This document shows positions 35,401 to 43,915 of a stretch of 64,000 nt of DNA, piece by piece. This stretch comes from Rhodocytophaga rosea. GTDB taxonomy: Bacteria; Bacteroidota; Bacteroidia; Cytophagales; 172606-1. Position 1 is the stretch's first letter; each line of letters starts with the position of its first letter. Made by a program: the position numbers and the translations under genes. The stretch is taken from assembly GCF_010119975.1 (NCBI RefSeq), contig NZ_CP048222.1, positions 2,067,501-2,131,500 on the forward strand, in the 5' to 3' direction. The notes under the pieces were generated by a model that made no database searches, was not told the origin of the DNA, and saw nothing but the letters and a program-made list of their open reading frames with translations.

Positions 35401-36614
35401 ATGCTCAAGTTATTTTCGCTGCTAAATACAAGCTCACTGTAGGAGATAGTTTGATTTTGCAAGTACCTGCCAATGGTCAAACACTAAGATTGGAAGCTGA
35501 TCAATCGCCTTTTCATCCTACCAAACAACAAACCAATATCAGCATTGAAGCATGCGGCGTAAATAGTGGAGGTAAAATCAGTACTGGGTATGTAGCCCAA
35601 TTACCACAAGACGATGCAGAGCCGGAAGTAGCTATTGAATGTTTACCTATCATTGATTCCTATGATCCGAATGATAAACTCGTATCGCCTGTAGGCGTTA
35701 CAGAAAACCATTACACGCCTACCAACAGAGCTTTAGATTATACCATCCGCTTCCAGAATACAGGTACTGATTATGCTTACAAAGTGGTCGTGGTAGATAC
35801 CTTATCAGAATACCTGGATATCAGCACTTTAAAAATGGGTGCTGCCTCTCATGGGTATCAGTTAAATGTTTCCGGAAAAGGCCGCCCTGTCCTTACTTTC
35901 ACGTTTGATAATATTCTTTTACCAGACAGTACCACTGATCAGGAGGGCAGCAATGGATATGTTAAGTTCAGCATTAAACCCCTGGCAGGTATTGCTGAGA
36001 AGACAATAATAGAAAACTTGGCTGATATCTTCTTTGATTATAATGAGCCAGTCAGGACCAATACAGTATTTAATACTATTTACGATGTACCTCTGCCTGC
36101 TACTAATGCTACTCGAATCGGGTTTTGCAATACCAATCAGCCGCCTTCTATTTCCTTACTCTACCGGGAAGACCTGGTATGCGACCTGGAAGCAGATACC
36201 TATCAATGGTTCTTAAATGGCAATCCATTATCATTTTCATCCAAAAGCATAAAGGTTAGTCAAGAGGGCACTTATACAGTACAGGTAGATACGAAAGGAT
36301 GTCTTTCACCTCTATCACAAGGTTTCAACTATACTTTTCCTCCTCCGTTAATTCGTAGTTCTTTTGAAATTTATCCTAATCCCAATAATGGAGCCTTCAC
36401 CATATATATGATTGCTCCTGCCGGTAAAACGATAGAAGCAACACTTTGGGATGCTTTGGGAAGACAGGTGTGGAATAAATCATTTGCAATACCTCAAACC
36501 AATACTATTAGGGAAGAAGTGATATTGCCCAAACTGAGAACAGGTATGTATATTCTGAAAACTACAGTAGATACACCCCAGGGCGGTACCACAAAAAGAA
36601 TATTTATTAAATAA
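32460..36614 (+). CDS. Giant secreted delta-60/WD-like beta-propeller protein with SdrD-B-like domain, DUF7619 and T9SS type A tail
   Basis: The protein has 1384 residues with a signal peptide (IRHLQILFFICLSYLF...). Residues 30-720 contain more than a dozen repeats of about 50 residues with patterns like VYVGGSFVAIGGK, NNLAALDPITGIATDWAP, i.e. a delta-60/Kelch-like propeller. Residues 735-820 form one SdrD-B/carboxypeptidase-like stalk domain (IEGQIFEDKNKNCLLDEED). Residues 840-1100 form a beta region with DRRRRCFTNTTTISY and LEACGV-type segments. Residues 1075-1215 match DUF7619 (SYDPNDKLV, YTIRFQNTGTDYAYKVVVVD, FFDYNEPVRTNTVFN). The end (IYPNPNNGAFTIYM, LRTGMYILKTTVD, KRIFIK) is the Por secretion tail. 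The half from the stalk onward is almost the same as in the protein at 36840, so the two share a stalk and tail behind different propellers. Confidence 0.87.
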   Translation: MIRHLQILFFICLSYLFTPLQAQEQDTTLWVVDGQVSAAANDENNLYLGGAFKYMGQLTGGGAMLNTSDGQLVNNRSLRIKGTVSAAVSDGKGGWFIGGDFTEILGVKRNGMAHILPDNSLDMNWNLDITYRNNPYITLLFTYGNQLYIVGSFHEMGGKDRNDLAAVDLTTGEVTEWNPQVTGAVNTIIASNNLLYVGGSFVAIGGKLKNNLAALDPITGIATDWAPTIDGSVYSIVILKNTLYLAGDFEKVENTDRRRLAAIDLTNNQISSWNPWMGAYARVLLAQDNTIFVGGLFSQIAGHPRENLVALDAITGEVTPWHPKDIPDLGKNSIQLFNNQLYIGGGTRDGNIIEYLAAIDIFTGQQTEWDPGVDGWVNLVAVSENSVFVGGEFNSAGGKFRNNIAAIDTRSGRITNWNPDIKNRNGVVNSIVVSDGLVYVAGSFSTIGGKDRKGIAAIDPVTGIPTDWNPDIKMVFNSGLEVDGSVNTVALANGAVYLGGNFNRVNGAVRNNAAAVSPVTGKENAWNPNANYTVGQLIAVRDLIYIGGAFDTIAGKPRVGLAVVNSTTGQPTPWNPNLESKPYKGGCYALRLANSHLYISGNFTHIANQKRPGLAAINIFTGRVIPWEAETEYYYSGSIGIKDSIIYPVLGSYIIPVNGTTGQPATWNIKPIPLFAATATIVLDTDNFIYSQGKMESPGSTFHSSQVNAFTYHPYTKIDITEQTSNRIEGQIFEDKNKNCLLDEEDIPQKDIVVIAEPGLYYGITDSLGFYSIIVDTGAYRIRQLLPEEKSTLIKQICPSNTVSHDATFSTYGNTLKDKDFANQVTYMPYLSASIASDRRRRCFTNTTTISYCNEGSAVASDVKVHLQLPQHVVLVSANAGYTMDEDKNYVFSIGAVQAGSCGMIQIKDSVACNNPDIRGLTQCTKVWISPANPSNPSPDWDGSDITLQAKCLDNGRVKLGIYNNGSGNMADSSAYRILLDAQVIFAAKYKLTVGDSLILQVPANGQTLRLEADQSPFHPTKQQTNISIEACGVNSGGKISTGYVAQLPQDDAEPEVAIECLPIIDSYDPNDKLVSPVGVTENHYTPTNRALDYTIRFQNTGTDYAYKVVVVDTLSEYLDISTLKMGAASHGYQLNVSGKGRPVLTFTFDNILLPDSTTDQEGSNGYVKFSIKPLAGIAEKTIIENLADIFFDYNEPVRTNTVFNTIYDVPLPATNATRIGFCNTNQPPSISLLYREDLVCDLEADTYQWFLNGNPLSFSSKSIKVSQEGTYTVQVDTKGCLSPLSQGFNYTFPPPLIRSSFEIYPNPNNGAFTIYMIAPAGKTIEATLWDALGRQVWNKSFAIPQTNTIREEVILPKLRTGMYILKTTVDTPQGGTTKRIFIK

Positions 36615-36633
36615 TTCCATATATCCCTCTTGA

Positions 36634-36763
36634 CAAAAAGTATTTGAAAGCCATCACGAGCACTTTGCCTGGAATGGAACAGGCGCTTCTACCTAAGGTA
36701 TATTACTACATGGTTTCCTACAGCGGATTTACTTATTCAGGTACGGTGAGTGTGTTGTATTAA
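36634..36763 (+). pseudogene. Remnant of a gliding-motility C-terminal (CHU_C) domain
   Basis: Between the two giant genes a short decayed coding stretch reads QKVFESHHEHFAWNGTGAS and, after a frameshift, VYYYMVSYSGFTYSGTVSVLY before TAA at 36761. These are the last strands of a CHU_C (T9SS type B) domain as in the 30114 gene. It has no start or upstream body, so it is the tail of a deleted or recombined surface-protein gene. Confidence 0.6.
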
Positions 36764-36839
36764 GCAATATTTTGAAACAATAATAAAATCAAGCTTTATC
36801 ATTTTTCAAACAGCTATTAATTGTTATAAACTAAATTTT

Positions 36840-39800
36840 ATGAATAAATATCTACGTTTTTTATTACCCATCATTACAGTTATTGGAATTTCATTCCAGT
36901 CGCTGCAAGCACAATATAAGTATGAATGGGAAATGGGGTCTGATGCCCTTGGACTTACACAATTACATTCGCCGCAACAAATTACCATTGATGGTGCAGG
37001 CAATATGTATGTAATTGATGGCAATAATTATAGGATTCTGAAATATAATTCAGCCGGACAATTTTTACTTAAGTTTGGCAGTCTGGGTACTGCAGATGGG
37101 CAGTTTTCTTCCCCTAGTGATATAGCCGCTGATGCCGAAGGAAATGTATATGTTACAGATGCATCTAAACATCTTGTCCAGAAGTTTTCTGCCAATGGCC
37201 AGTTTTTGTCAAAAATTGGAAGTGGCGGTACAGCAGATGGCCAGTTTCAATCTCCTGTTGGAATAGCCACAGATGTGCAGGGGAATATATATGTGGCCGA
37301 TACAGTAAAAAAATGCATTCAGAAATTTAATACAAATGGACAGTTTTTACTAAAATTCGGAAGCAAGGGTACAGCCAATGGCCAGTTTACGACAATTAAA
37401 GACATGGCAATGGATACACAGGGAAATATTTATATTCCTGATCATAGCAACAATCGTGTTCAAAAGTTTACCACCAACGGACAGTTTTTATCTACAATCC
37501 TTATCAATGATATCATCAGCACAGATAATTCCATAGCTGTAGATGGGGAAGGAAACCTCTATATGCCGGTTACTAACGACCAGGATGAGATGCCATCTAT
37601 ACGGAAATATTCTTCCAGTGGGCAGTATCTTTTTGAATATTGTAAATATGGCTTAGAAGAAGGGCAGATAGAAGCTCTGGGGGGTATAGCCGTTGATGCA
37701 CAGGGGAATGTATACATTTCTGATTTTTTTAGTAATACTGTTTACAAGCGCTCTTCTGATGGTCAAATTATCTGGCAAATTGACCCTTTGGCCAATGGGC
37801 AATTTACATATCCTACTAAAATAGCGGTTTCTGAACAAGGAAATGTATATGTATTGGATGCCCGTAATAACCGGGTTCAGATACTTTCCCCAACCGGGCA
37901 ATTTCTTTTCAAATTTGGCTCGAAAGGCATTGGAGATAATCAAATATGGTTTCCTACAGACGTAGATGTAGATGAAGAAGGCAGTATTTATGTACTTGAC
38001 AGAGGCTATGTAAAAAAATTCAATGCCCAGGGAGAATTTGTAAGAAAGTTTGGGAGTGATGAGTATGGAGGAGAAGGATATTTTTTTGATGCTGACGCAG
38101 TTACTGTAGATAAAAATGGAGATATGTATGTATTTTGTGGCATTAACTCTCTCCAGATGGGTCTGCTGAAGTTTTCCCCTACCGGGCAATTTTTAATGAA
38201 ACTGAACTTAAATGAAATACAAGAAGGTCAGCCACTTGTGCTCAATGATATAGCTTTAGATGAACAAGGAAACATATATTTATCCGCTGAAGAGCCTATG
38301 ATTGAAAAAAGTTGCGTTGTAAAACTTTCCTCAGACTTGCAACTCCTTTCTAAATTTGCCAGAGAAGGCAATGAGAATTATCAGCTTAATTTTCCTGATG
38401 CCATTCATGTCGATAAAAGTGGAAATATTTATCTGGCTGATGTAAAAAATATATTTGAAGACTTCCGCATCCGGAAATTTTCCCCGGAAGGGCAGCTTTT
38501 GTCTACCACTGTATCACCTGGTAATTTTTCTGGAATAGCAATAGATGCAGAAGAAAACCTATACATTACAGAGTCAGAAAAGCATCGCGTCCTAAAATAT
38601 TCTTATGCAACTGATGTAAAATCTTACAATTATATCCAGGGCACCATCTACGAAGACACCAATCAGGACTGCGTGCCGGATGCAACCGAGCACCGGGTGG
38701 CAGGCGCTGCGGTGATCGCCCAGCCCGGCCCTTACTATGGCCTTACAGATAGTTTAGGTAATTATTCGATCCGGGTGGGCACAGGCAGCTATATCGTGAG
38801 CCAGATACCACCGGCAGATAGCGCCATCAAACAAACCTGTCCACCTGATAACGAACCGTATAGGGTTACTTTCAAGGATTATGGTGACACCATCCAGGGG
38901 AACAATTTCAACCGGAAACTTGTAGCCCCTTACAACTATATCCAGGGCACTATCTACGAAGATACCAATCAGAATTGTGTGCCGGATAGTAGCGAGCGCC
39001 GGGTGGCAGGCGCTGCGGTAATCGCCCAGCCCGGATCATACTATGGCCTTACAGATAGTTTAGGTAATTATTCCATTCAGGTGGGTAAAGGCAGCTATAT
39101 CGTGAGCCAGATATTACCGGTAGATAGTTTCATCAAACAAACCTGCCCTCCTGATAATGAACCGTATGGGGTTACATTCAAGGATTATAGTGACACCATC
39201 CGGGGAAATGATTTTAGCAGGGAACTTACTTTTTTAACGCTTTTATCAACGAGTGTCAGTTCCGACCGCAGAAGAAGGTGTGCTACCAGTAATACCACCA
39301 TCTCTTATCAGAATTCAGGAAATGCTATAGCCAATGATGTAAGAGTACACCTACAGTTACCAGAACATGTCGTTCTTGTCAGCGCTAACATGCCTTTTGC
39401 AGTGGATCAAAACAAAAATTATGTTTTTTCAATCGGTGATCTAAGTCCACAAGCAAGGGGTAAAATCTCAATAGTTGATTCTGTGGTATGCAACAATCCC
39501 AACATTCGAGGTCTTACCCAATGCACCAAAGTATGGATCACACCAGCCAATAACAAAACACCCTCCCCGGATTGGGATAAATCAGATATTACCCTTAAAG
39601 CCAGATGTACGGACAATGGATTTGTCAAACTGAGTATTCACAATACTGGCACAGGGCATATGGCGGACAGCAGCAGTTTCCGGATTTATTTAGATGCACA
39701 GCAAGTTTTTCAACATAGGTATAAGCTTAACGCAGGCGATAGTTTATCCTTACAGGTTCCTGCCAATGGCCAAACTTTAAGATTAGAGGCAGATCAACGG

Positions 39801-41153
39801 CCTTATCATCCGACCAAAACACAAACCAACATCAGCATTGAAGCCTGTGGAGTAACCAGTGCAGGTAAGGTCAGCACTGGCTTTGTAGCTCAGTTGCCGC
39901 AAGATGATGAAGAGCTGGAAGTGGCCATAGAATGTTTGCCTATTATTGATTCCTACGATCCCAATGATAAATTGGTATTACCTCAAGGCGTTACAGAAAA
40001 CCACTATACACCTACCAACACAGCTTTAGATTATACCATCCGTTTTCAGAATACAGGTACTGATTATGCTTACAAAGTGGTCGTGGTAGATACCTTATCC
40101 GAACACCTGGATATGAGTACTTTTCAAATCGGTACTGCTTCTCATGCCTATAAACTCAATATAACCGGCAAAGGCCGCCCTATTCTTACCTGGACTTTTG
40201 ATAATATCAATCTGCCAGACAGTACTAGAGACCAGCTTGGCAGCAATGGATTTATCAAATTCAGCATCAAACCGCTGGCTACAATTGCAGAGAAAACAGT
40301 GATAGAGAACTTTGCCGACATCTTCTTTGACTTTAACGAACCAGTCCGTACCAATACTGTATTTAACTCCATTTATGATGTACCTGCTCCTGTTGTAAAC
40401 AATGAAAAGGTGATCATTTGCCAGACAAATACTGTTGCTTTTGCCGGTAATAATCGTTCTTTCTGTGAGCAGCATATGCTCAATCTGCAAGCCAGTGCTC
40501 CTGCGGCTGGCAAAGGTAAATGGAAGATTCTAAAAGGTGCAGCTACTATTCAGGATCTGACCAATCCTGCTTCCTCAGTAACTAATTTAGCATATGGAGA
40601 AAATATCTTTGAATGGAAAGTGCCGACTAATTCCTGCTCAACTGATTCCACTTCAAGTACGGTCACCATCTATAGGAAACCTGCGCCTGGTACACCTGTT
40701 ATTACCCAAATAGGAACGGATAGCTTGTTTTGCAGCATAAGCGCTACCAGTTATGAATGGTACAGAGATGGAATAAAGATAGTGGGTAAAAATCAGCAAA
40801 TTAAGGTGAGTGACAGCGGAAAATATACTGTAAAAGTTAGTATGGATGAATGTAGCTCTCCTCTGTCAGAAGCATTCACTTACCAGAAAACTCCAACCGG
40901 CCTGGAGGAATACGGCGCACAGATAAAAGTATATCCCAATCCGGCAACAAGCTCCGTATTTATTGAACTGCCGGCAGACTGGCAGGCAACCCTAACACTG
41001 TCAGATGCCATGGGAAGAGCAGTAAAAGAAAGTATGCTTACCAGAGGAGAATCCAAAGTTGAGCTACTGCTTACAGGTATTAAAGCAGGCATATATATTC
41101 TGCATATCACAACAAAAGATGGCACCATTGTAAAAAAACTTATAATCCGATGA
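36840..41153 (+). CDS. Giant secreted NHL-repeat propeller protein with duplicated SdrD-B-like domains, DUF7619 and T9SS type A tail
   Basis: The protein has 1437 residues from the ATG at 36840, where a signal peptide starts (MNKYLRFLLPIITVIGI...LQAQ). The TTG 90 bases upstream is inside remnant sequence. Residues 20-590 are NHL-type repeats of 40-50 residues (GIATDVQGNIYVADTVKKCIQKFN, GIAVDAQGNVYISDF, VDEEGSIYVLDRGYVKKF). Residues about 596-700 and 698-800 are two near-identical 102-residue stalk units (YIQGTIYEDTNQDCVPDA and YIQGTIYEDTNQNCVPDS). Then come the shared DRRRRCATSNTTISY region, DUF7619 (SYDPNDKLV, RFQNTGTDYAYKVV), an Ig-like segment with Cys (FCEQHMLNL) and the T9SS tail (IKVYPNPATSSVFIEL, GIYILHITTKDGTIVKKLIIR). 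It is a likely surface adhesin or enzyme scaffold. A perfect bidirectional terminator follows. Confidence 0.87.
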   Translation: MNKYLRFLLPIITVIGISFQSLQAQYKYEWEMGSDALGLTQLHSPQQITIDGAGNMYVIDGNNYRILKYNSAGQFLLKFGSLGTADGQFSSPSDIAADAEGNVYVTDASKHLVQKFSANGQFLSKIGSGGTADGQFQSPVGIATDVQGNIYVADTVKKCIQKFNTNGQFLLKFGSKGTANGQFTTIKDMAMDTQGNIYIPDHSNNRVQKFTTNGQFLSTILINDIISTDNSIAVDGEGNLYMPVTNDQDEMPSIRKYSSSGQYLFEYCKYGLEEGQIEALGGIAVDAQGNVYISDFFSNTVYKRSSDGQIIWQIDPLANGQFTYPTKIAVSEQGNVYVLDARNNRVQILSPTGQFLFKFGSKGIGDNQIWFPTDVDVDEEGSIYVLDRGYVKKFNAQGEFVRKFGSDEYGGEGYFFDADAVTVDKNGDMYVFCGINSLQMGLLKFSPTGQFLMKLNLNEIQEGQPLVLNDIALDEQGNIYLSAEEPMIEKSCVVKLSSDLQLLSKFAREGNENYQLNFPDAIHVDKSGNIYLADVKNIFEDFRIRKFSPEGQLLSTTVSPGNFSGIAIDAEENLYITESEKHRVLKYSYATDVKSYNYIQGTIYEDTNQDCVPDATEHRVAGAAVIAQPGPYYGLTDSLGNYSIRVGTGSYIVSQIPPADSAIKQTCPPDNEPYRVTFKDYGDTIQGNNFNRKLVAPYNYIQGTIYEDTNQNCVPDSSERRVAGAAVIAQPGSYYGLTDSLGNYSIQVGKGSYIVSQILPVDSFIKQTCPPDNEPYGVTFKDYSDTIRGNDFSRELTFLTLLSTSVSSDRRRRCATSNTTISYQNSGNAIANDVRVHLQLPEHVVLVSANMPFAVDQNKNYVFSIGDLSPQARGKISIVDSVVCNNPNIRGLTQCTKVWITPANNKTPSPDWDKSDITLKARCTDNGFVKLSIHNTGTGHMADSSSFRIYLDAQQVFQHRYKLNAGDSLSLQVPANGQTLRLEADQRPYHPTKTQTNISIEACGVTSAGKVSTGFVAQLPQDDEELEVAIECLPIIDSYDPNDKLVLPQGVTENHYTPTNTALDYTIRFQNTGTDYAYKVVVVDTLSEHLDMSTFQIGTASHAYKLNITGKGRPILTWTFDNINLPDSTRDQLGSNGFIKFSIKPLATIAEKTVIENFADIFFDFNEPVRTNTVFNSIYDVPAPVVNNEKVIICQTNTVAFAGNNRSFCEQHMLNLQASAPAAGKGKWKILKGAATIQDLTNPASSVTNLAYGENIFEWKVPTNSCSTDSTSSTVTIYRKPAPGTPVITQIGTDSLFCSISATSYEWYRDGIKIVGKNQQIKVSDSGKYTVKVSMDECSSPLSEAFTYQKTPTGLEEYGAQIKVYPNPATSSVFIELPADWQATLTLSDAMGRAVKESMLTRGESKVELLLTGIKAGIYILHITTKDGTIVKKLIIR
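38625..39236 (+). repeat. Two tandem 306-bp units encoding SdrD-B-like stalk domains
   Basis: Units 38625-38930 and 38931-39236 are in-frame direct repeats of 102 codons. Most bases agree, with differences mainly in ATEHR versus SSERR and GTGSY versus GKGSY. The units are visibly richer in G and C (blocks such as GCGGTGATCGCCCAGCCCGG) than the surrounding gene. Recent tandem duplication is likely. Confidence 0.85.
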
Positions 41154-41164
41154 GTAAGCAACTC

Positions 41165-41221
41165 AAATGAAAAAGAAAAAGCTCTTAATTACTAAAATTA
41201 AGAGCTTTTTCTTTTTCATTT
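41165..41221. terminator. Perfect 26-bp bidirectional terminator
   Basis: A 26-base arm (41165-41190) and its exact inverse (41196-41221) flank a five-base loop. The outer part is made of A- and T-rich blocks so each strand ends in T-runs. It separates the converging propeller gene and Nudix regulator gene. Confidence 0.95.
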
Positions 41222-41301
41222 CATCGTTTATACTATCACTAAATCTTTGACATACGTTAATAAATTCTGAAATATTGAAGCGTGATTATATTTCATACAC
41301 G

Positions 41302-42069
41302 TTATATTTTTATGGCTGCTTCTTGCCCGGCTGGTTGTTTAAACCGATATAAATACGGAGCTTTATGGGCGCCTCCTGTAAATTTTTTTTCCAGCCTTTC
41401 CAGAATATCCAGGCTTAGTATTTTGCGCTGAAAACTGGTCCGGTTTAGTCTCTCTCCCAGAATGGTTTCATAGAGGCTTTGTAAATCTCCCATCGTAAAC
41501 AAGTCAGGCAGTAAATTAAATCCGATCAGTTTGCGGTCAAGGTTAGCCCTAAGGGTTTCCAGGGCTTTATCCACCATCGTTTTATGATCAAGCATCAAGG
41601 GAGGCAAACTATTTAGATCATACCACTCGCAACGGTCGGAGAGCAGATCTGGTTTGGGTACGGCTTTGGTAAAATCAATCAGGGCATAAAATCCCACCGA
41701 AACAAAGCGGCCTAGCAACCAATGATTTTCTGGAGGATTTGAACCGCTAGCTATGAGAATAGTCCGGAGTGGCCTAGAATCATGCCTCGACAAGTCGCCA
41801 AATACATAATATTGTTCCAGGTAGATATCGTGCAGACCTGTGCGTTCAGTCAAAGACCTTCTGGCCGCATCATTCAGGTTTTCTTTCGCTTTGATAAACC
41901 CAGCAGGCAAGGCAAACAAACTGGTATTCACATATTCCAGAAGTAATACTTTTAATTGTTTCTCATGAAATCCAAAAATAACCAGATCAAGTGCCAGGTT
42001 AGGCAGAAAGCCAGTACCTTCCGGCTGACCGGCGTCTGGTTGCTCAACATTTGTAGGCTGATTGCTCAT
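41302..42069 (-). CDS. Nudix-fold transcriptional regulator (NrtR/AraR-like) with winged-helix C terminus
   Basis: The protein has 255 residues. Residues 25-160 are a Nudix domain (LALDLVIFGFHEKQLKVLLLEY, FALPAGFIKAKENLNDAARRSL), but the Nudix box has lost residues needed for hydrolysis: REUXEE is replaced by RSLTER. Residues 175-245 form a winged helix of the NrtR type (LPDLFTMGDLQSLYETILGERLNRTSFQRKIL and LERLEKKFTGGAHKAPYLYRF). In Bacteroidota such proteins bind a sugar or nucleotide effector and repress nearby catabolic genes. It diverges from the first carboxylesterase gene with palindromes in the shared promoter region, so it probably controls the hydrolase island and itself. A true hydrolase function is unlikely. 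Confidence 0.87.
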   Translation of the reverse strand: MSNQPTNVEQPDAGQPEGTGFLPNLALDLVIFGFHEKQLKVLLLEYVNTSLFALPAGFIKAKENLNDAARRSLTERTGLHDIYLEQYYVFGDLSRHDSRPLRTILIASGSNPPENHWLLGRFVSVGFYALIDFTKAVPKPDLLSDRCEWYDLNSLPPLMLDHKTMVDKALETLRANLDRKLIGFNLLPDLFTMGDLQSLYETILGERLNRTSFQRKILSLDILERLEKKFTGGAHKAPYLYRFKQPAGQEAAIKI

Positions 42070-42128
42070 TTGTACACGTTCAAAATGAAGGTTGTCTCCC
42101 TTCCTTTCCTATCAATTCAATTTTATTG

Positions 42129-42141
42129 TTGTAAAATACAA
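42129..42141. promoter_or_regulatory. Short palindrome TTGTA-AAA-TACAA in the regulator promoter
   Basis: A perfect 5-3-5 palindrome overlaps the -7 box and start-point region of the Nudix regulator promoter. It could serve autoregulation. Confidence 0.4.
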
Positions 42142-42146
42142 AAGTA
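42139..42146 (-). promoter_or_regulatory. Probable -7 box of the Nudix regulator gene
   Basis: The minus strand reads TACTTTTG, a full match to TAnnTTTG, about 70 bases before the ATG at 42069. No clear TTG lies at the expected distance upstream, so the promoter may be weak. Confidence 0.4.
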
Positions 42147-42176
42147 TCCTTGCATATTCCTAATTTATTAGCTATT

Positions 42177-42197
42177 ATTGTTACAAATTGCGACAAT
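42177..42197. promoter_or_regulatory. 21-bp palindromic operator candidate
   Basis: The pattern ATGTT-free half-site ATTGT-nn-CAA is mirrored as TTG-nn-ACAAT around a central A. Sixteen of 20 flanking positions are symmetric. It overlaps the -33 box of the first carboxylesterase promoter, a typical place for repressor binding. The divergent Nudix regulator is the obvious candidate to bind it. Confidence 0.55.
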
Positions 42198-42216
42198 ATA
42201 AAACTAATTAGCTTTG
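42188..42216 (+). promoter_or_regulatory. Promoter of the first carboxylesterase, Bacteroidota type
   Basis: TTG (42188-42190), an 18-base spacer and TAGCTTTG (42209-42216), a full match to TAnnTTTG. Transcription would start near 42223, about 43 bases before the ATG. Confidence 0.65.
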
Positions 42217-42265
42217 TACGATTGATTTAACTTACCATTAACCCTGAACTTATCTGCTCACATCT

Positions 42266-43897
42266 ATGAAAATGCTTATTTTATTTCTGCTCCTAACCGC
42301 CCAGATAGTGCCGTTGGCAGTAGCTCAATCCAAAAAAGAATCTGCCAATACCGTAAAAACAGCCAATGGAACGCTGGAAGGAGTTACTGAAAAAAGTGGC
42401 ATCCGTTCTTTTAAAGGGATTCCCTTTGCTGCGCCACCGGTAGGGAATTTACGCTGGCGGGAACCGCAACCGGCTAAAAACTGGCAAGGCGTACGCAAAG
42501 CCGATAAATTTGGTCCGCGGGCCATGCAGCGGGCTGTTTTTGGCGATATGGGATTCCGTTCCAATGGCATGAGCGAAGATTGTTTATACCTGAATGTGTG
42601 GACACCTGCCAAATTAGGGAATGAAAAGCTGCCAGTACTGGTCTATTTTTACGGCGGCGGTTTTGTAGCCGGCGATGGCTCAGAAGCCCGCTATGATGGT
42701 GAAAGTATGGCACAGAAAGGGATTGTTGCTCTTACCGTGAATTACCGTTTAGGTGCCTTTGGCTTTATGGCACATCCGGAACTCACCAAAGAATCTCCCA
42801 ATAAAGCCTCCGGAAATTATGGCCTGATGGACCAGGCAGCAGCTTTACAATGGGTACAGAAAAACATAGCCGCTTTTGGTGGAGATCCTAAAAAAGTAAC
42901 CATTGCCGGTGAATCAGCAGGTTCTTTTTCGGTATGCGCCCAGATGGCAACTCCCTTAGCTAAAAATCTGATTGCCGGTGCCATTGGCGAAAGTGGCTCC
43001 ATGCTAAGTTTACAGCCGACCACTCCTTTGGCTCAGGGAGAAGAAGCAGGTGTAAACTTTGCAAAAGCAGCAGGCGCCAGTTCTCTGGCTGACTTAAGAG
43101 CCATACCGGCTGAACAATTACTGGAAGTTACGGCGAAACCTGGCGTTCCCTGGTTCTGGCCTGTGGTAGATGGCTATTTCTTCCCTAAATCTCCTACTGA
43201 AATATTTGCTTCTGGCGAACAAGCCAAAGTTCCCCTGCTTGCCGGATGGAATTCTGAAGAAATGAATTACCGGGCTATTCTCGGACAAGAAGCACCTACA
43301 CCTGAAAATTATCAGAAAGCCGTGCAAAAACTCTATGGAGATAAAGCTTCAGAAGTTTTAAAGGCTTATCCAGCTTCTACGGAAGAAGAAGTATTACAGG
43401 CAGCAACCGACCTGGCTGGAGACCGCTTTATCGGATACAGTACCTGGAAATGGATAGATGTACATAGCAAAACAAGTGGAAAACCCACCTACCGCTACTA
43501 TTATAGCCGTCCCCGTCCGGCCATGACAGCGGAGATGGGAGATGCCGCACCTGGGTTAGCCGGTGGTGTGGTAAAAGGCAAAGATGCCAGTGCCATGAAA
43601 GTACCACAGGCCAGAGGAGCTGCCCATTCAGCAGAAATTGAATATGCGATGGGTAACCTGCCTTACAATAAAGTTTATGCCTGGACGGATGATGATTATA
43701 AAGTATCGGAAACGATGCAAGCTTATTTTGCCAACTTCATTAAGACATTAAATCCCAATGGAAATGGTTTGCCACAATGGGAAGCCATCACGAATGGAAA
43801 ACCGGTACAAGTCATGCATATTGATGTAAAGACCGAGGCTAAACCAGACCAGAATAGTGCCCGCTATCTGATTCTTGAGCAATCGCCAAGCAAGTAA
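42266..43897 (+). CDS. Secreted type-B carboxylesterase family protein
   Basis: The protein has 543 residues with a signal peptide (MKMLILFLLLTAQIVPLAVAQ). The carboxylesterase type-B pattern is clear: RSFKGIPFAAPPVGNLRW, SEDCLYLNVWTP, the oxyanion loop YFYGGGFVAGDGS, and the nucleophile elbow GESAG with Ser217. The GNYGLMDQAAALQWVQKNIAAFGGDP stretch is typical. The His lies near the C terminus (GAAHSAEIEYAM). It hydrolyses ester bonds of acyl or aryl substrates outside the cytoplasm. It is followed by a terminator, so it is probably transcribed alone from the divergent promoter. Paralogues lie at 45878 and 47597. Confidence 0.93.
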   Translation: MKMLILFLLLTAQIVPLAVAQSKKESANTVKTANGTLEGVTEKSGIRSFKGIPFAAPPVGNLRWREPQPAKNWQGVRKADKFGPRAMQRAVFGDMGFRSNGMSEDCLYLNVWTPAKLGNEKLPVLVYFYGGGFVAGDGSEARYDGESMAQKGIVALTVNYRLGAFGFMAHPELTKESPNKASGNYGLMDQAAALQWVQKNIAAFGGDPKKVTIAGESAGSFSVCAQMATPLAKNLIAGAIGESGSMLSLQPTTPLAQGEEAGVNFAKAAGASSLADLRAIPAEQLLEVTAKPGVPWFWPVVDGYFFPKSPTEIFASGEQAKVPLLAGWNSEEMNYRAILGQEAPTPENYQKAVQKLYGDKASEVLKAYPASTEEEVLQAATDLAGDRFIGYSTWKWIDVHSKTSGKPTYRYYYSRPRPAMTAEMGDAAPGLAGGVVKGKDASAMKVPQARGAAHSAEIEYAMGNLPYNKVYAWTDDDYKVSETMQAYFANFIKTLNPNGNGLPQWEAITNGKPVQVMHIDVKTEAKPDQNSARYLILEQSPSK

Positions 43898-43915
43898 CTA
43901 ATTCATCAGAATTTA

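Noticed and set aside
38625-39236. CRISPR-like array
   Set aside because: The repeats are 306-bp in-frame coding units without spacers.
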